Origin: Polytrichum commune
Lineage: Eukaryota > Streptophyta > Polytrichopsida > Polytrichales > Polytrichaceae
NCBI GenBank assembly: GCA_950295325.1
Contig: OX485807.1
Span: forward strand, 7,901,001-7,965,000
Length of the DNA stretch: 64,000 nucleotides
Reading direction: 5' to 3'
The notes beneath the pieces are model-generated. The model did no database searches. It saw only the letters and a list, made by a program, of their open reading frames with translations, and was not told the DNA's origin. This document shows positions 1 to 11,312 of the stretch, one piece after another (within the stretch, counting starts at the first letter, position 1; each line of letters opens with the position of its first letter). Made by a program: the position numbers and the translations under genes.

Positions 1-299
1 TGAAATTTTTTGTCATCTTCATTTTTCATAGTAATTGTTTTAGTTGAATTCTGTGTCATTCTTGGTAGAAATGGTATGTTTTCTAGAAAAATATGATCAT
101 CAAATTTGGTCATGATATTTTACCCCGTAATAGATATCATGTATATCTACCTTCCAAAAAAATTTGAGAAAATTTTGACCCATTTGGTGGATGCAACTTG
201 GCAATGGAGTGACCTCCCCTGGAACATCATCAAATGTGAACCTCACGGGTGAACACCCGTGAGCCATATAACAAGTAAATTGGTTAGGTTTTAAAATCA
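1..299. other. AT-rich flank, no gene seen
   Basis: No coding region can be supported. The segment runs into the first unit of the palindromic tandem array that begins at about 300. Confidence 0.4.
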
Positions 300-1040
300 T
301 CAAGGAGGGGCATTTGGAAGAGGCCTCGGATCCGAGGCCTCATTTTTGAGTCAGGTTGTGTGCTTGAAAAATGAAAATGTTAGGTTCATTTTTGAATTCT
401 CTCGGCCATTTTCTGTAGTATGTATTTCATAAGGAGGGACATTCGGAAGAGGCCTCGGATCCGAGGCCTCATTTTTGTGTCAAGGTATGTGCATGAAAAT
501 TTAAAATATTATGCTCATTTTTAAATGCGCTTGGCCCTATTGTTTTGGGTAGTGCATAAGTAGGTATTTTGTAAAGAGGCCTCGGATCCGAGGCCTCATT
601 TTTGTGTCAAGGTATGTGCTTGAAAAATGAAAATCTTATGTTCATTTTCGAATGCTCTCGGCCTTTTTATTTTGGGTAGTGAATAAGTATGTGTTTTGGG
701 AAGAGGCCTCGGATCCGAGGCCTCATGTTTGTGTGAATTTTATGCTAGAAAAATCAAAATGTTATGTTCGTGTAAGATTGCTCTCGGCCTTCTTGTTTTG
801 GGTACTACATGAATAAGAGGTTTGTGAAGAGGCCTCGGATCCGAGGCCTCATTTTGGAGACAATGTATGGGCTTTAAAAGTCAAACTGCTATGTTCACAT
901 AACATTTCTCTCGGCCTTTTTCTTTTGGGTAGTGCATGAGGAGGAGGTAGGAAAAGAGGCCTCGGATCCGGGGCCTCTCATTCGTAGGTAGGTTAGTGCT
1001 AGAGTTTACCACTTGACTTAGCATTCGGCCATTACCATTT
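300..1040. repeat. 127-bp tandem array carrying a 22-bp compound palindrome (6 copies)
   Basis: A 22-bp palindrome built as GAGGCCTC, then GGATCC, then GAGGCCTC starts at 320, 449, 576, 703, 829 and 956. Spacing is 129, 127, 127, 126 and 127 bp. The first five copies are perfect and the sixth has one substitution (G at 971). The spacers are related to each other (for example ctcggcc and ttttgggtagtg recur), so this is a tandem repeat whose palindrome is far better kept than the rest. The array ends about 170 bp before the start codon at 1150. Inference: it covers the promoter and 5' leader of the methyltransferase-like gene and could be its control region, a protein-binding array or an element terminus. 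Confidence 0.93.
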
Positions 1041-1149
1041 GTAGTTTGCTCTCGGCCTTGTATTGTTTTTGTGAGGATTTGTTTCTTTATAGTTACGAAG
1101 TTATTGACTTTTCTTTGTGAAATTCTCATTGTCTCCATGTTCTTAGGAT

Positions 1150-4100
1150 ATGGACTCTTCACAGGTTGCGCAATCGCAACCCCAATCTGGAGAGGATGTT
1201 GTTCTTGCGGCCCCTGCGGTTGAAGTTGAAGCTGTGCAGGTTGAGAGTCTAAATTCGCAGGGCCCATTACAAGTAGAGGTGAGTTGGATAGTTGTTGAGT
1301 AATTTGTTGAGCAAGTTTTTTGAGTTCTAGCTTTCTAACATGGTTTTACTATTTGTGTTTTTGTTAGGCTCTCGCAATGAGCGAAGATGCCGTTCAAGCA
1401 GTTGCCGACACGGATCCCGTGGTGTGTGAGCTTGAGCTTCGGAAATCACAAAAGGAGGACTCCATTGGTGTTATCCAACGCCTCCGGATTAAGCCAACAT
1501 GTAAATCCCGCTTATCCATTCCTTTGTGCCGCTTGAGAGCCCTCCCTCTCGTCTGTCCTATAAGTGAGGTTGAGGTGCAGCGCTTGGAATGTGAATTTGT
1601 AATGGGATACCGAGAGGGTGATCGGGTTCTTTACGTGTCTGCTTTCAACGACGTTCTCGTGGACCTCCTCATTCCCCTTGGCATTATGGCCTCTTGGAGC
1701 CCTCTCTGGCAAGAGGCCTCCGCAAAATTTGACGCCAAACTCAAGGAGGATCCGGATCTTGCACATTTCGCCGGGAAGATGTTATTCGTCTGGGAAGGCA
1801 ATCATCGTCTCACCGCTTGGTGGAGACACATCAATAACCACCACGCCGATGACAAGAGTTGGCATATCTCGGTGGATTGCATTGTTGTTGACCCTAGAGG
1901 ATACACCGGTGTATTTCTCAATGCCATGAGCGACATTAATTGGTAAGCTCACTCATTTTTTTCATTCATTTTTCATTTTTGTTTCAATTTTTTTCCATTC
2001 TTTTCACCTCACGTTCCTCACATATTTTCTCTCAGGTCAACCGAGCATGATTATGTCAAGGCAAACATTCCGGCCAAGCTCCTTCGAATCCGCACTTTTG
2101 GAAGGTTAGAGTTGTCCACCTTCAAGGATCTCATATCGCCATCTGACTACAAAGCATGCGAGAAGATAAAGGAGAGTCGTCCAACTTGGTACACCTTGAC
2201 CGCGGATGTGTTCGTTAAGTTTCTTTACAAGGTATGGTTTGTGCATTCAATCATTTAGAACTTCCAACATAGACAATTTCTATGCCGATTATATGAACTC
2301 ACAAGATCATTTCTTGCAGACAGACATTTCGGCTCAAGCAGACCTTGCAGTGAGGCATTACCGTGAGACCACACCTGTTGCAGAGAGGTCGGCCACTGAG
2401 ATTTGGAATGTTATGACCAAAGCCCAGGAGAGGACAATCAAAAGTATTCGGGCCCGTTCTTTTGAGAAGTACATATCCGTTGCACACCCTGACAATGGAG
2501 AGGATTTCTTTCATGAGGTACTCTTTTGAACTCAAATCACTCTTGAACGCAATTCATCCAAATCACTCTTCAACTCTATTACTCTTTTGAACTCAAATCA
2601 TTTTTATTTTGTGCACAGATTGACCGCCATTTTAATGAGTTCTCTTCGACGGACATGACAATTGAAAAATTGCAAAAAATTGTCACATGCCCGGTCGAAC
2701 CTTCGTTCAAAGCTAAGTGGCTTTACTGGTGGAACGCCCCCCTTCGTGAAAGATTAGATAACAAGTTCCCCGTCGACAAGCCTATAAGGGAGAGGGCTTT
2801 GGACGACTGGCTACACAAGGCGTCCTTCTGGGCTCAGGTAAATCCATTCCTCGGCCTTCTTCATTTTTATTTTCCTCTATTCCATTTATCTCATATCTAA
2901 TCATCTCCCTCTCTGCAGTTGGAGAAGGAAGTCGCGGTTGAAATTGAGACCTTAGAGGAAAGCCTCTCCGTTGACATTGATTGGGACGCATCAGAAACTA
3001 TCTTGCGCCCTCGTGAGTACGTTGATCATTGGCGGATTGTCCTTTGGGACAAGGCCTTCAAACCTTACCTCAGCGATAAGCCTGACATCGCCTTTGCCAA
3101 AGGTGATAATCTCTTGGAGTTCGAGGAGGGGGCTCTCGCTATCAAGCGTGTGGCCTATCGGTAATACATCTATCCTCCACTTTGCACCTCTCCTTAATTT
3201 CATTTCTTGCTCGTTTTCTTGGTTTTCTTACATTCTTGTTTTGTCATGTAGGTATATCATGAGAGAATTGGTTGTGAAGAATGCATTGGCCTCATCTTCC
3301 TTGCCGGACTACCTCTCGGACTGGGTGAATATTTTTTCTAGCCTCTGCGTGTATACGACCGCGCAAACAAACAAGTTTTCCGAATTGCACTTGCAAGGTG
3401 GTGGATGGTACTTGGATTGTGCTGCAGGATTTGTCCCCGGGGAAGAGAAGGCTTTGTTTGCTAGCCTTGTGGGTAGTGCTCCGGATGATAACATTGTTAC
3501 CTTGGAGGAGCCTGACATCGTTGAGCTTCCCCCTCCTCCTTCTAAGGCACCAAGGAGAAAGAGCAGAGCAAAGAAGACCGCCACTCAAGCATCTTCCCAA
3601 GTTCTCATTCGGTCTGCTTCTAAGACCCCAGTTGAGCCACCCACCCTCCCGCACAGTCCATCTATCGTTCCCTCCGTTGCTCCCTCTCTTGCCCCCTCTG
3701 TTACTCCATCTGCATTTCATCCACAATTTCTTGCCACTCCATCTCATAGTGGCACTTCTCTCCTCTCTTTGCCTCGCAAGAGGAAGGCCGCTCTCTTGGA
3801 TACCAGTGCCACCTCTTCGGATGCCCCTAACACGCTTTCCCTCATCGAAAATGTGGACATGGTTCAATTAATGCTGGATTCCGAGGTTGCCGGAGGTCCC
3901 CTCCCCGCATATACCCGCATCCAAGAGTTCATTGCCAAGGTTTGTATACTTGCCTTTGTCAATTCTCAATTTTTTTTCCTTTGCTTTGCTTATTTCTTTC
4001 CTTCTTATTTTCTCATGAAGTTTCAATTGCAGGTTGGGGCAGGTCGTTCCCGTGTGAACACCTCGACTACAACTCACAAGGGCCTCGATTTGCTCTTCGC

Positions 4101-5348
4101 CGACATTCCCGAGAATTTGCCGGTGCCGAACATCTCCACCGATGTTCCTGCTTGGAACAAGCTCCATGAATCATACTATGAGTGTATTTTTGCATTTGCG
4201 AAATCTAACCTCTATGATCATGGTGTCCTTGTTCTTGCCCATTGTGCGAGTGCCAGTGTTTCTAGGAGTATTTTCGATTGGGCACACACTTATGACTTCT
4301 ACGTCGCGGAAGATTGGTTTGGAATGAATGATTTGGACCTCCAATCTCCCGTTGTTCCCTCTGGAGTGGTAAGCAAGTCTCCCTCTCTTCCCCTTCCGTA
4401 TTGCTTATCATTTCAATTTCAATTCAATTTCAATTCCATTTCATTTCAATTCAATTTCATTTTCATTGTTGCAGACTCGGAAGTTCAGCATCAAAGTTCT
4501 TGTTCGTGTTAACTCCGTTCTTAGAGTGCGGGAGGAGGCCATACAAGAGTATGGTTACAACCTCCAACGAGATGGATGGTTGAATACCTTCACCGATGAG
4601 AAGAGCCAGGCGATGCGCAGTGATGGGGTACCTTGGCGAGGTGCCCATGAGAAGCATCCTATTTTTTTTTCCATCCTTCTCGCTACTCTCACCGACAAGA
4701 ATGATGTTATTATGGATTGGCAGTGTGGTGTAGGTACGCCTTGTTTTTCAACTTCATCCTTACTTTGAATTTTCTATTATTTTTCCTTGACTAGTTTCCA
4801 TACTAACATTTTACCTCTCGTTGCTTTAGGTGGTTCGATTACAGCATGTCGCTCCCTTGAGCGGCATATTGTGGCCCTTGAGAGTGACCCCGTCATTTTC
4901 AATTCACTCCTACTCCCCATGCGTGATCCCCAGCCTGCGCGTATATCTCGCTCAGTTACCGCACCGTCTACATCTATCTTTGATCCTCCTCAAAAGATGA
5001 CCAAGAGGGCATTCGGATTCCTTTGTGCGTAAGTTTGCTTTTTATATTTTGCCATGTTTGCCTTGATTTCAAATTCTCATTTTCTAGTGTCATCATGTTT
5101 CTAATCATTTTGCTTGGGTGTTTAGAGAGCCAGCGGAGGTCGCAGTCATTCGTCGAGACATGTTTTCAAGTCCTCCGAAGCCGTTTGAGCTTCCCCCGTA
5201 TGCTAGTGCAATGGCGGATTGTTTTGCGAAGGCGGAGTCCCCATCTCCTCCTCGCGTTCGTCATTTCTCACGTGGGACACGAAATCTTTTCTTGTTAGAA
5301 GCAAATGAGGGTGAGGAGAGTGATAGGGAATGTTCTCCAAGCCCTTAG
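1150..5348 (+). CDS. ParB-like / DNA amino-methyltransferase-like fusion protein (11 exons, 1087 aa)
   Basis: Exons 1150-1278, 1368-1942, 2036-2231, 2320-2517, 2619-2837, 2919-3160, 3252-3939, 4033-4368, 4475-4733, 4830-5028 and 5126-5348 join at GT/AG sites in one open frame of 3264 nt. Near residue 185 is WEGNHR, the hallmark of the ParB/sulfiredoxin fold. The middle third is unrecognised and is followed by a Pro/Ser-rich linker with two basic clusters (near 618-630 and 694-699) that could be nuclear localisation signals. The C-terminal third has FADIPEN (771-777) in the place of a DPPY motif. It then has DWQCGVGGS (942-950) and an acidic pair, E965 and D967, as in a SAM-binding motif. Catalytic motif before SAM motif is the beta-class order of N4-cytosine/N6-adenine methyltransferases. 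ParB-plus-methylase fusions are known in bacteria and phage. The DPPY site is degenerate, so activity is uncertain. The start is the first in-frame ATG; exon 1 is Gln/Val-rich and the least certain exon. Confidence 0.8.
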
Positions 5349-5403
5349 TTTATCATTTTGGTTTTGGAGATTATAACTCCGTTTGTTGTTGTTATCCGGC
5401 TTT

Positions 5404-5409
5404 AATAAA
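5404..5409 (+). terminator. Polyadenylation signal AATAAA
   Basis: A canonical AATAAA lies 56 bp after the stop codon of the ParB/methyltransferase-like gene, followed by T/G-rich sequence. Position and orientation fit that gene's 3' end. Confidence 0.55.
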
Positions 5410-6325
5410 AGTTGTGTGTTGGTTTTATTTTTGATATCCGGCGCAAGTTTCATTCTTTCTCTCCATTATTTCATATTCATAATGTCAATCCGCATTGCAT
5501 TCTTTATTTTTTCTTCATCATTCGGATCTCTTAACTTCTAGTCACAAAACAATCTAGCTCTCGGCTCTTAGTGTGAGATCTTAGTTATAGGGGGACCATA
5601 CTTTCTATTAGTGTGGATGGTTTATTTTATGGTTGTGCACACTAATCACATTGGCCGTCTTCCAATCCCAATTGCTATATAGCAATTGGAAGTTTTGTTT
5701 GGCACGCGAACATAACCTCGTCAAACTTTTTAAATTGAACTTCATGTTGTTCTCAAAGAGTCGGCACGTCACCTCAAAAATTTCCAAGAGGATTCTAAGG
5801 TTGGACTTGGGGGATTTGTCTTTGAGGTCTTTGGCTAAGCTAAGGACTGAATTGGAAGGCTGTTATGGTGCGACGGAGTTTTATGGCATGTTCTTTGGAT
5901 CATTTTACCCATATTGGACATGCCCGGCAGATAGGGTGTAGATGGCCCTAAACTAGAGTATATAGCTATTTTAACTAACTACCCATTTTTGTAAGTCTTG
6001 AGGTTGGCTACATTTTGTTAACCAATAAAATATTTTGTGTATGGTATTTTGATTTCAATTTGGTGACGTCGGCCTTAATTTAATATGATACATTTGAAAA
6101 CATATACTATAAGATGTTTGATAATAAATGCAATCTTCCACGCCTATAGGATCCGTTGGTTTCTCAAACAATTATGGGTTATTATGTCCACGGGAATGGG
6201 GGTACCTTTCCAAATATAGAATTCAAACTATCTCTAATTCCACGGAAATAGGCACTGCTTCTCCTAAAATTACCCAACAAAATCTAAATTTTCCGCTCTC
6301 CAATCTCCGCTCACATACTTGAGTT
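5410..6325. other. Gap with one unassigned ORF
   Basis: A 102-codon open frame (5633-5941, +) has no recognisable domain and no supporting splice or codon signal, so I do not call it a gene. The rest is AT-rich intergenic DNA between the methyltransferase-like gene and the second palindromic array. Confidence 0.35.
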
Positions 6326-6430
6326 TCCCACCCATTCCCAACCTACAAACCTTATACCCAATCTGAAATGATACCGCAGCCATTAGGCCTCGGATCTGAG
6401 GCGTTCTCCAAGTGGGACTTAGTCCACCTC
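6326..6430. repeat. Left part of second palindromic array, degenerate copy
   Basis: A diverged copy of the compound palindrome (6384-6405) sits in a unit that is nearly the same as the one at 8700-8815. The unit shares cccattcccaacctacaaac and aatctgaaatgataccgc. The array is split by the solo LTR at 6431-8675. Subtracting the LTR and its 5-bp target duplication, this palindrome and the one at 8760 are 126 bp apart, the same period as in the upstream array. Confidence 0.85.
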
Positions 6431-8675
6431 TGTGAGCCCAAAATGGTGCCCACATGTGGTGATTAATTCTTTGAAACCAATTTTAGTTAGACTTTGAAGT
6501 GTTATGATTGTTCACAAAAATATAAAAAGAGTGAAGTGTGGTGTGGATTGAAGTTTAGACATTAGGGGGTATTGTGTGATTGTTTCAAGGTTTAAGCCAC
6601 GGGTAGATCACTTAGTGCATTTTAAAAACGACGTGCGGCATAATATAGAGAGGATTAAAATCATTTGGAATAAAAATTATAAAGGAATTCCAAATAATGA
6701 AGGGGCCATTAAATGTAGACAATCCCATTAAAAGTAAGTTAGATGGACATAAAATGTGGGCCATTATTTTTTTGTAAAATTAATATAGGGGTTGAAGATA
6801 AGGATCCTAGAAGGTATGTTTAGTATGCTATGTAAATGGGTTTAGGACTCACGGGGATGGATGATAATTGGGATTTCCGTCTATCCAAAATTACTTAAAA
6901 GGAATATAGAGTACAAAAAATTGCAGTGACCTGGACAATATAAGTAATGGAAGGGTGCAAACAAATGGACCATTTTTGAAATTTAAGTAATTATAGGGAG
7001 GCTTTAATTCAACCCTTGAAGGTAAATAGCCCCAAAACCAAAAACCCCCAGCCGCACGTGGTGCACAAAAATGCCTTAGAGTGACCTACCCGTGGTTTAA
7101 GCTCAATTAGAGAATGCCTTGATTATGTGAGTAGGGGGCAAGGTGAGGTCCGCGGGTTAAATGCCCACATTAGGATCCACCTTGTTAGTTTAGGAAGGGA
7201 AAGGCCTTGTGGATGGGATGAGTCCCTACTTAGGAGGAAGGGATTAAGGGGTTGTGATTGGAGGTGCTAATCCTCTCACCCTATCCTTACCTCATGATCT
7301 CTCTCTCTCTTTGCTACTTAAGGCTTCCCTCTCTCATTTTTGCTCTCTCTCTCAATCTCTCTCATGTGGAGGGAGCCCTTAGAATGATTAGAAAAACACG
7401 TGTGATTAGTTGTTAACTTGATAAAATTAGTAGGAGGATAGGTTAATTATGAGTTGATAGATTAGAGGAATGTTAAGTTAATTACTAGGAGTGAGAATGG
7501 TTTGTAGAACTCATTAGACTTCTGTCCAAGCACTGCTGGAACTGGGTTAGTTGCTGGAGCAGCCGAAGGGCGTGAACTGGGCTAGTTGCTAGAGCAGCCG
7601 AGGGCCTGAACTGAGCTAGTTGCTGGAGCAGCTGAGGGCCTGAACCGAGCTAGTTGCTGGAGCAGCCGAGGGCCTAAACTGGGCTAGTTGCTGGAGCAGC
7701 CGAAGGGCGTGAACTGGGCTAGTTGCTGGAGCAGCCGAGGGCCTGAACTGAGCTAGTTGCTAGAGCAGCCGAAGGGCCTGAACTGGGCTAGTTGTTGGAG
7801 CAACCGAGGGCCTGAACTGGGCTAGTTGTTGGAGCAACCGAGGGCCTGAACTGGGCTAGTTGTTGGAGCAGCCGAAGGGCGTGAACTGGGCTAGTTGCTG
7901 GAGCAACCAAGGGCCTGAACTGAGCTAGTTGTTGGAGCAGCCAAAGGGCCTGAACTGGGCTAGTTGCTGGAGCAGCCGAAGGGCGTGAACTGGGCTAGTT
8001 GCTAGAGCAGCCGAGGGCCTGAACTGAGCTAGTTGCTAGAGTAGCGGAGGGCCTGAACCGAGCTAGTTGCTGGAGCACCCGAGGGCCTAAACTGGGCTAG
8101 TTGTTGGAGTAGCCGTGGATGGTTGGGTCTCAAGAAGTAGTGGGTAGTAGGGAGCATGCTTGGGTGACCAAAGCTTAGCTCAAATTGAGTACTATCACTC
8201 AAACTAAGCATAGGTCAAGTTAGGCATTTTAGATTATTCTAGCACATATGTAAGTGTTAGATTTATTAGGCTAATTAGTGTGAGGCGTGGCTTGCTAGTA
8301 AATGTAATTGGGGTGGATCATCAAGAACAGTGTTTTTAAACACTTGCATCTTCTTGGTCAAAATAAGTTACTTGTTCAAGAATGGAGAATGTGGTTGATC
8401 CTAGCAATGGCAAGGCAAAGGAAGTAAAGATTAAGGGTGCTAGGGGAATGTCTTTACGGGGATGCGTGGCCAAAGCCGCGGGATGGACCTTTGAGAAGGC
8501 TAATGCCTCATTTGTTCAAGAAACAAGTATTAATAAAACATCATGAACTTTAGAACTAGAAAGTTCACTGAGATGAAGGATATTTCTTATATCATTGAGA
8601 TTTGATACTACACATGTGATTCACAAACCCATCATCCGGACTAGGACGCTTAAGGGTGGTGGGTTTGGCCTCACA
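6431..8675 (+). mobile_element. Solo LTR (2245 bp), perfect 5-bp target duplication
   Basis: The element begins TGTGAGCCCAAAATGGTGCC and ends TTTGGCCTCACA, so the ends are a short inverted repeat with TG/CA termini. The flanks are ACCTC at 6426-6430 and ACCTC at 8676-8680, a perfect target-site duplication. No gag or pol is inside. An AATAAA at 8532-8537 near the right end suggests + orientation. A related, shorter copy is at 13630-15248. It contains CT-rich DNA at about 7290-7360 and a minisatellite. The full-length parent is not in the window. Confidence 0.9.
7520..8118. repeat. Minisatellite of 34-35 bp inside the solo LTR
   Basis: About 17 copies of a unit containing gggctagttgctggagcagc followed by cgagggcctgaact are arrayed with few changes. 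The array accounts for most of the extra length of this LTR over its relative at 13630-15248, which has a shorter related repeat at about 14515-14690. Confidence 0.9.
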
Positions 8676-8868
8676 ACCTCAAATGACAACCTGTAACCAT
8701 CCGAGACCCATTCCCAATCTACAAACCTTATACCCAATCTGAAATGATACCGCATCCATGAGGCCTCGGATCCGAGGCCTTCTCCAAGTGGGACTTAGTT
8801 CACCTCAAATGACAACCTGTAACCATCCGAGACCCATTCCCAACCTACAAACCTTATAAGAGAACGTG
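8676..8868. repeat. Right part of second palindromic array
   Basis: The compound palindrome is at 8760-8781 with one change at the last base. The unit text cctgtaaccatccgagaccc occurs at about 8690 and again at about 8815, giving one full and one partial unit of about 126 bp. Together with 6326-6430 this forms an array that was intact before the solo LTR landed in it. Confidence 0.85.
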
Positions 8869-10508
8869 CAAGCAAATACAGTATAGGTTCCTCAACCACG
8901 GTTATAGGTTATTTTTGTCAATAAATTTGTCAATAAATATTTCAAAAGTTAGCTCTACACCGCGGTCATAGGGCATGTTTCACCACACAAAATTTCAATA
9001 TTCTAGAAAACTTACCGCTCACCGCTCGCAAAATAGCTTTTCCCAGGCTACTCCGGTGTTCCCATGCTCTTCCTCAAATGTTGGCGGCCTACGTACTACT
9101 CCCTTATTGGTTTGTTGCTTGGTGAGCTCAGCAATTGTGGCCTTCAATTTGGCCACCTCATCATCCTTGGACACTTCAACCTTCAGGTTGTCCTCTGTAC
9201 ATTCAATTGTTGGATCCTTCCCTAAATCCCTGTCATTGACCTCGTCTTGCGTGGGCTCATCGTGAGCACTTGAATCCTGAGAACCATGTTCTTGGTTTAG
9301 GGCCGGGGTGCTCACAATTTTGTCCTGAACAACCTACACATACATAAACCCGGGAGTGAGTACATTGTGTCGTGAACAACCTACACATACATAAACCCCT
9401 GTTGGTAATTGTAAGTACTTTAAAGGTTGGAGTTAAATCACCTCTGTAGGGATCGCTTCAGATGGCACTCCCGGAGCATCTGCAGAATTTGCAATCCCTA
9501 GAACTAATGTCGTGAACCAAGACTTCGTGGGCGACTTCAACGGCGACTTCGGCGGCGTAGTTACTCCAAGTGCAACACTTCGAGAGGGTGGCGTTTCCAA
9601 ACCCTTTGTTCTAATGGGTGGAACCTGTGCTTGACTAGTCTCTCCCAAACTGTATGTCCCTGTGGACTCCTTTATTCTATTTGGTGGAACCTGTGCTTGA
9701 CTAGTCTCTCCCAAGCTGTATGTCCTTGTGCACACCGAAGCTTGACCAAGGGGTGGCTGTTGAGAGGACCCTGCAATTCATAAAACAAAATATAAGAAAC
9801 AATTCACCAACAAAACACCACTTGAGTAGAATCAGGAAAGTACCATATCTATGTACTTCCAAGTATGTAAGTACACTTGTAACTACAGAGATGGGTGGAT
9901 GTACCTCTCATTAGGGACTAACTGTATGCTTATATATCCCATAAAGTGTATATAAGACTACAAGATGGCAGTGAATGGTATAATAACATAGTCTAACATT
10001 GTTTTCGGAGTATATACACATATACATAATATGTGTATGTACTTCTGAGTACCCAAAGCATACTGGCAAACTACTCTTGCATTGTATGTTAATATACACA
10101 GTAGTACATTGAAATGTACTAAGTGTACTATATCCGAGTATAACTAGTGTAGTATGTTGAAGCTCTATAAACACTTCAATATACCACAAGTCCCATATCC
10201 TGTGTACTACAAGTATATTGTCATACAATATAGATCAACAAGTGAACCCTTAAACCCTTGACCCTTGGTACACCAAATGACAACACAAACAACATGCTCA
10301 GGTGGAGGGAGGGGGGCATACCAATGTCCGCACCAGTACGTTTGGCAGCAGCTGTTCTTTCGGATAGAGCCAGATTCCTTTGCTCCTCGCAATCCAGTGC
10401 ATCGGCCTTCTCCTCAAGACTAGTTGGATGTTCCCCGAAGCTGAAACTTTTGTACTAGTCTGGGTGAAATACTGAACAATTTTTTTCTACACATTTTACT
10501 GATGTACT

Positions 10509-11312
10509 CAAGGTTGTCTATTGTGTCGTGACAGAGGCTAATCCCAACATAATGTCGTGGCGTCACGACACGTATCTGTCACGACATTATGCCGGATGCC
10601 GTCTTTATCCTGACGAACTTGAATTTTACCGTATTTTTTTGTGTAATTACATTACCCCAATCAGGACACGTAGGATTTACGATGTCCACGTATGGTGCCA
10701 TGTCAGCAAAGTAGAGGTAAAGTGGGAAAAAAATTACTAGCGCCCGTCCCCCCCCCCCCGTTCCCCCCGCTCCCTACGTTCCCCTCCCCCATCCGGCACC
10801 CCATCCGGCCCTCATCCGGCCTCCATCCGCCCCCCCCCCCTTAATCCGAACCTGGCCCCCCCCAATCCGAACCCGCCCCCCCCCCCCCCAATCCGGCACC
10901 CGGCCCCACCCATCCAAACCCCCCCCCCCCATCCGAACCCGGCCCCCCCCCCCAATCCGAACCCCAATCCGGCCCCCATCCGGCGTTCCCCCCGTCCGCA
11001 TCCGTTCCCGTCCCCGTCCGCTCCGTTCCCCTCCCCCCCACACCCTCATTTGTCATATTTTACTACTTTGATTTTAACAGAATGATAAACACAAAGGCAA
11101 AATGATTTACCTGGCAAGGGAAATATGCACATCCACGTCGGATTTTTCTGCCACATTGGATGCCACCTTGGCAAGAAGGTAAGTATTTTACCCACCCTAC
11201 TAACTTCCCCCTAGTATGACCCTACCCTATTATGTCATGACGGAGGGGTCCGCCCCGACACGACACGTCATGACGTCATGACGGTGGCAGGACGTCGCGA
11301 TAGACAACCCTG
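10509..11312. mobile_element. Non-autonomous hAT-like element, 804 bp, 8-bp target duplication
   Basis: The flanks are GATGTACT at 10501-10508 and at 11313-11320. The termini are CAAGGTTGTCTATTGTGTC on the left and, inverted, CAGGGTTGTCTATCGCGAC on the right. An 8-bp duplication and CA(G/A)GG ends are typical of the hAT superfamily. No transposase is present. The element splits an exon of the zinc-binding pseudogene, whose frame continues on both sides. Confidence 0.88.
10744..11040. repeat. C-rich repeat tract inside the hAT-like element
   Basis: Runs of 4-12 cytosines alternate with aatccgaaccc and catccggc units over about 300 bp. On the minus strand this gives many closely spaced G-runs, which could form G-quadruplexes. 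The open frames through it are Gly/Arg-rich artefacts of composition. Confidence 0.85.

Noticed and set aside
320-977. CRISPR-like array of regularly spaced palindromes
   Set aside because: Spacers are about 105 bp and related to each other, and the genome is eukaryotic; it is a tandem repeat, not CRISPR.
1712-1721. A GAGGCCTC octamer inside exon 2 as part of the palindromic array
   Set aside because: Only the octamer is present, without GGATCC or the second half, so it may be chance.
2971-4512. A 513-codon plus-strand frame running through several introns
   Set aside because: It is mostly exons 7 and 8 with retained introns and, at its start, the wrong frame of exon 6; the spliced 11-exon model fits phase and conserved motifs better.
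10774-11056. Gly/Arg-rich open frames on the minus strand
   Set aside because: They come from the C-rich repeat tract inside the hAT-like element.
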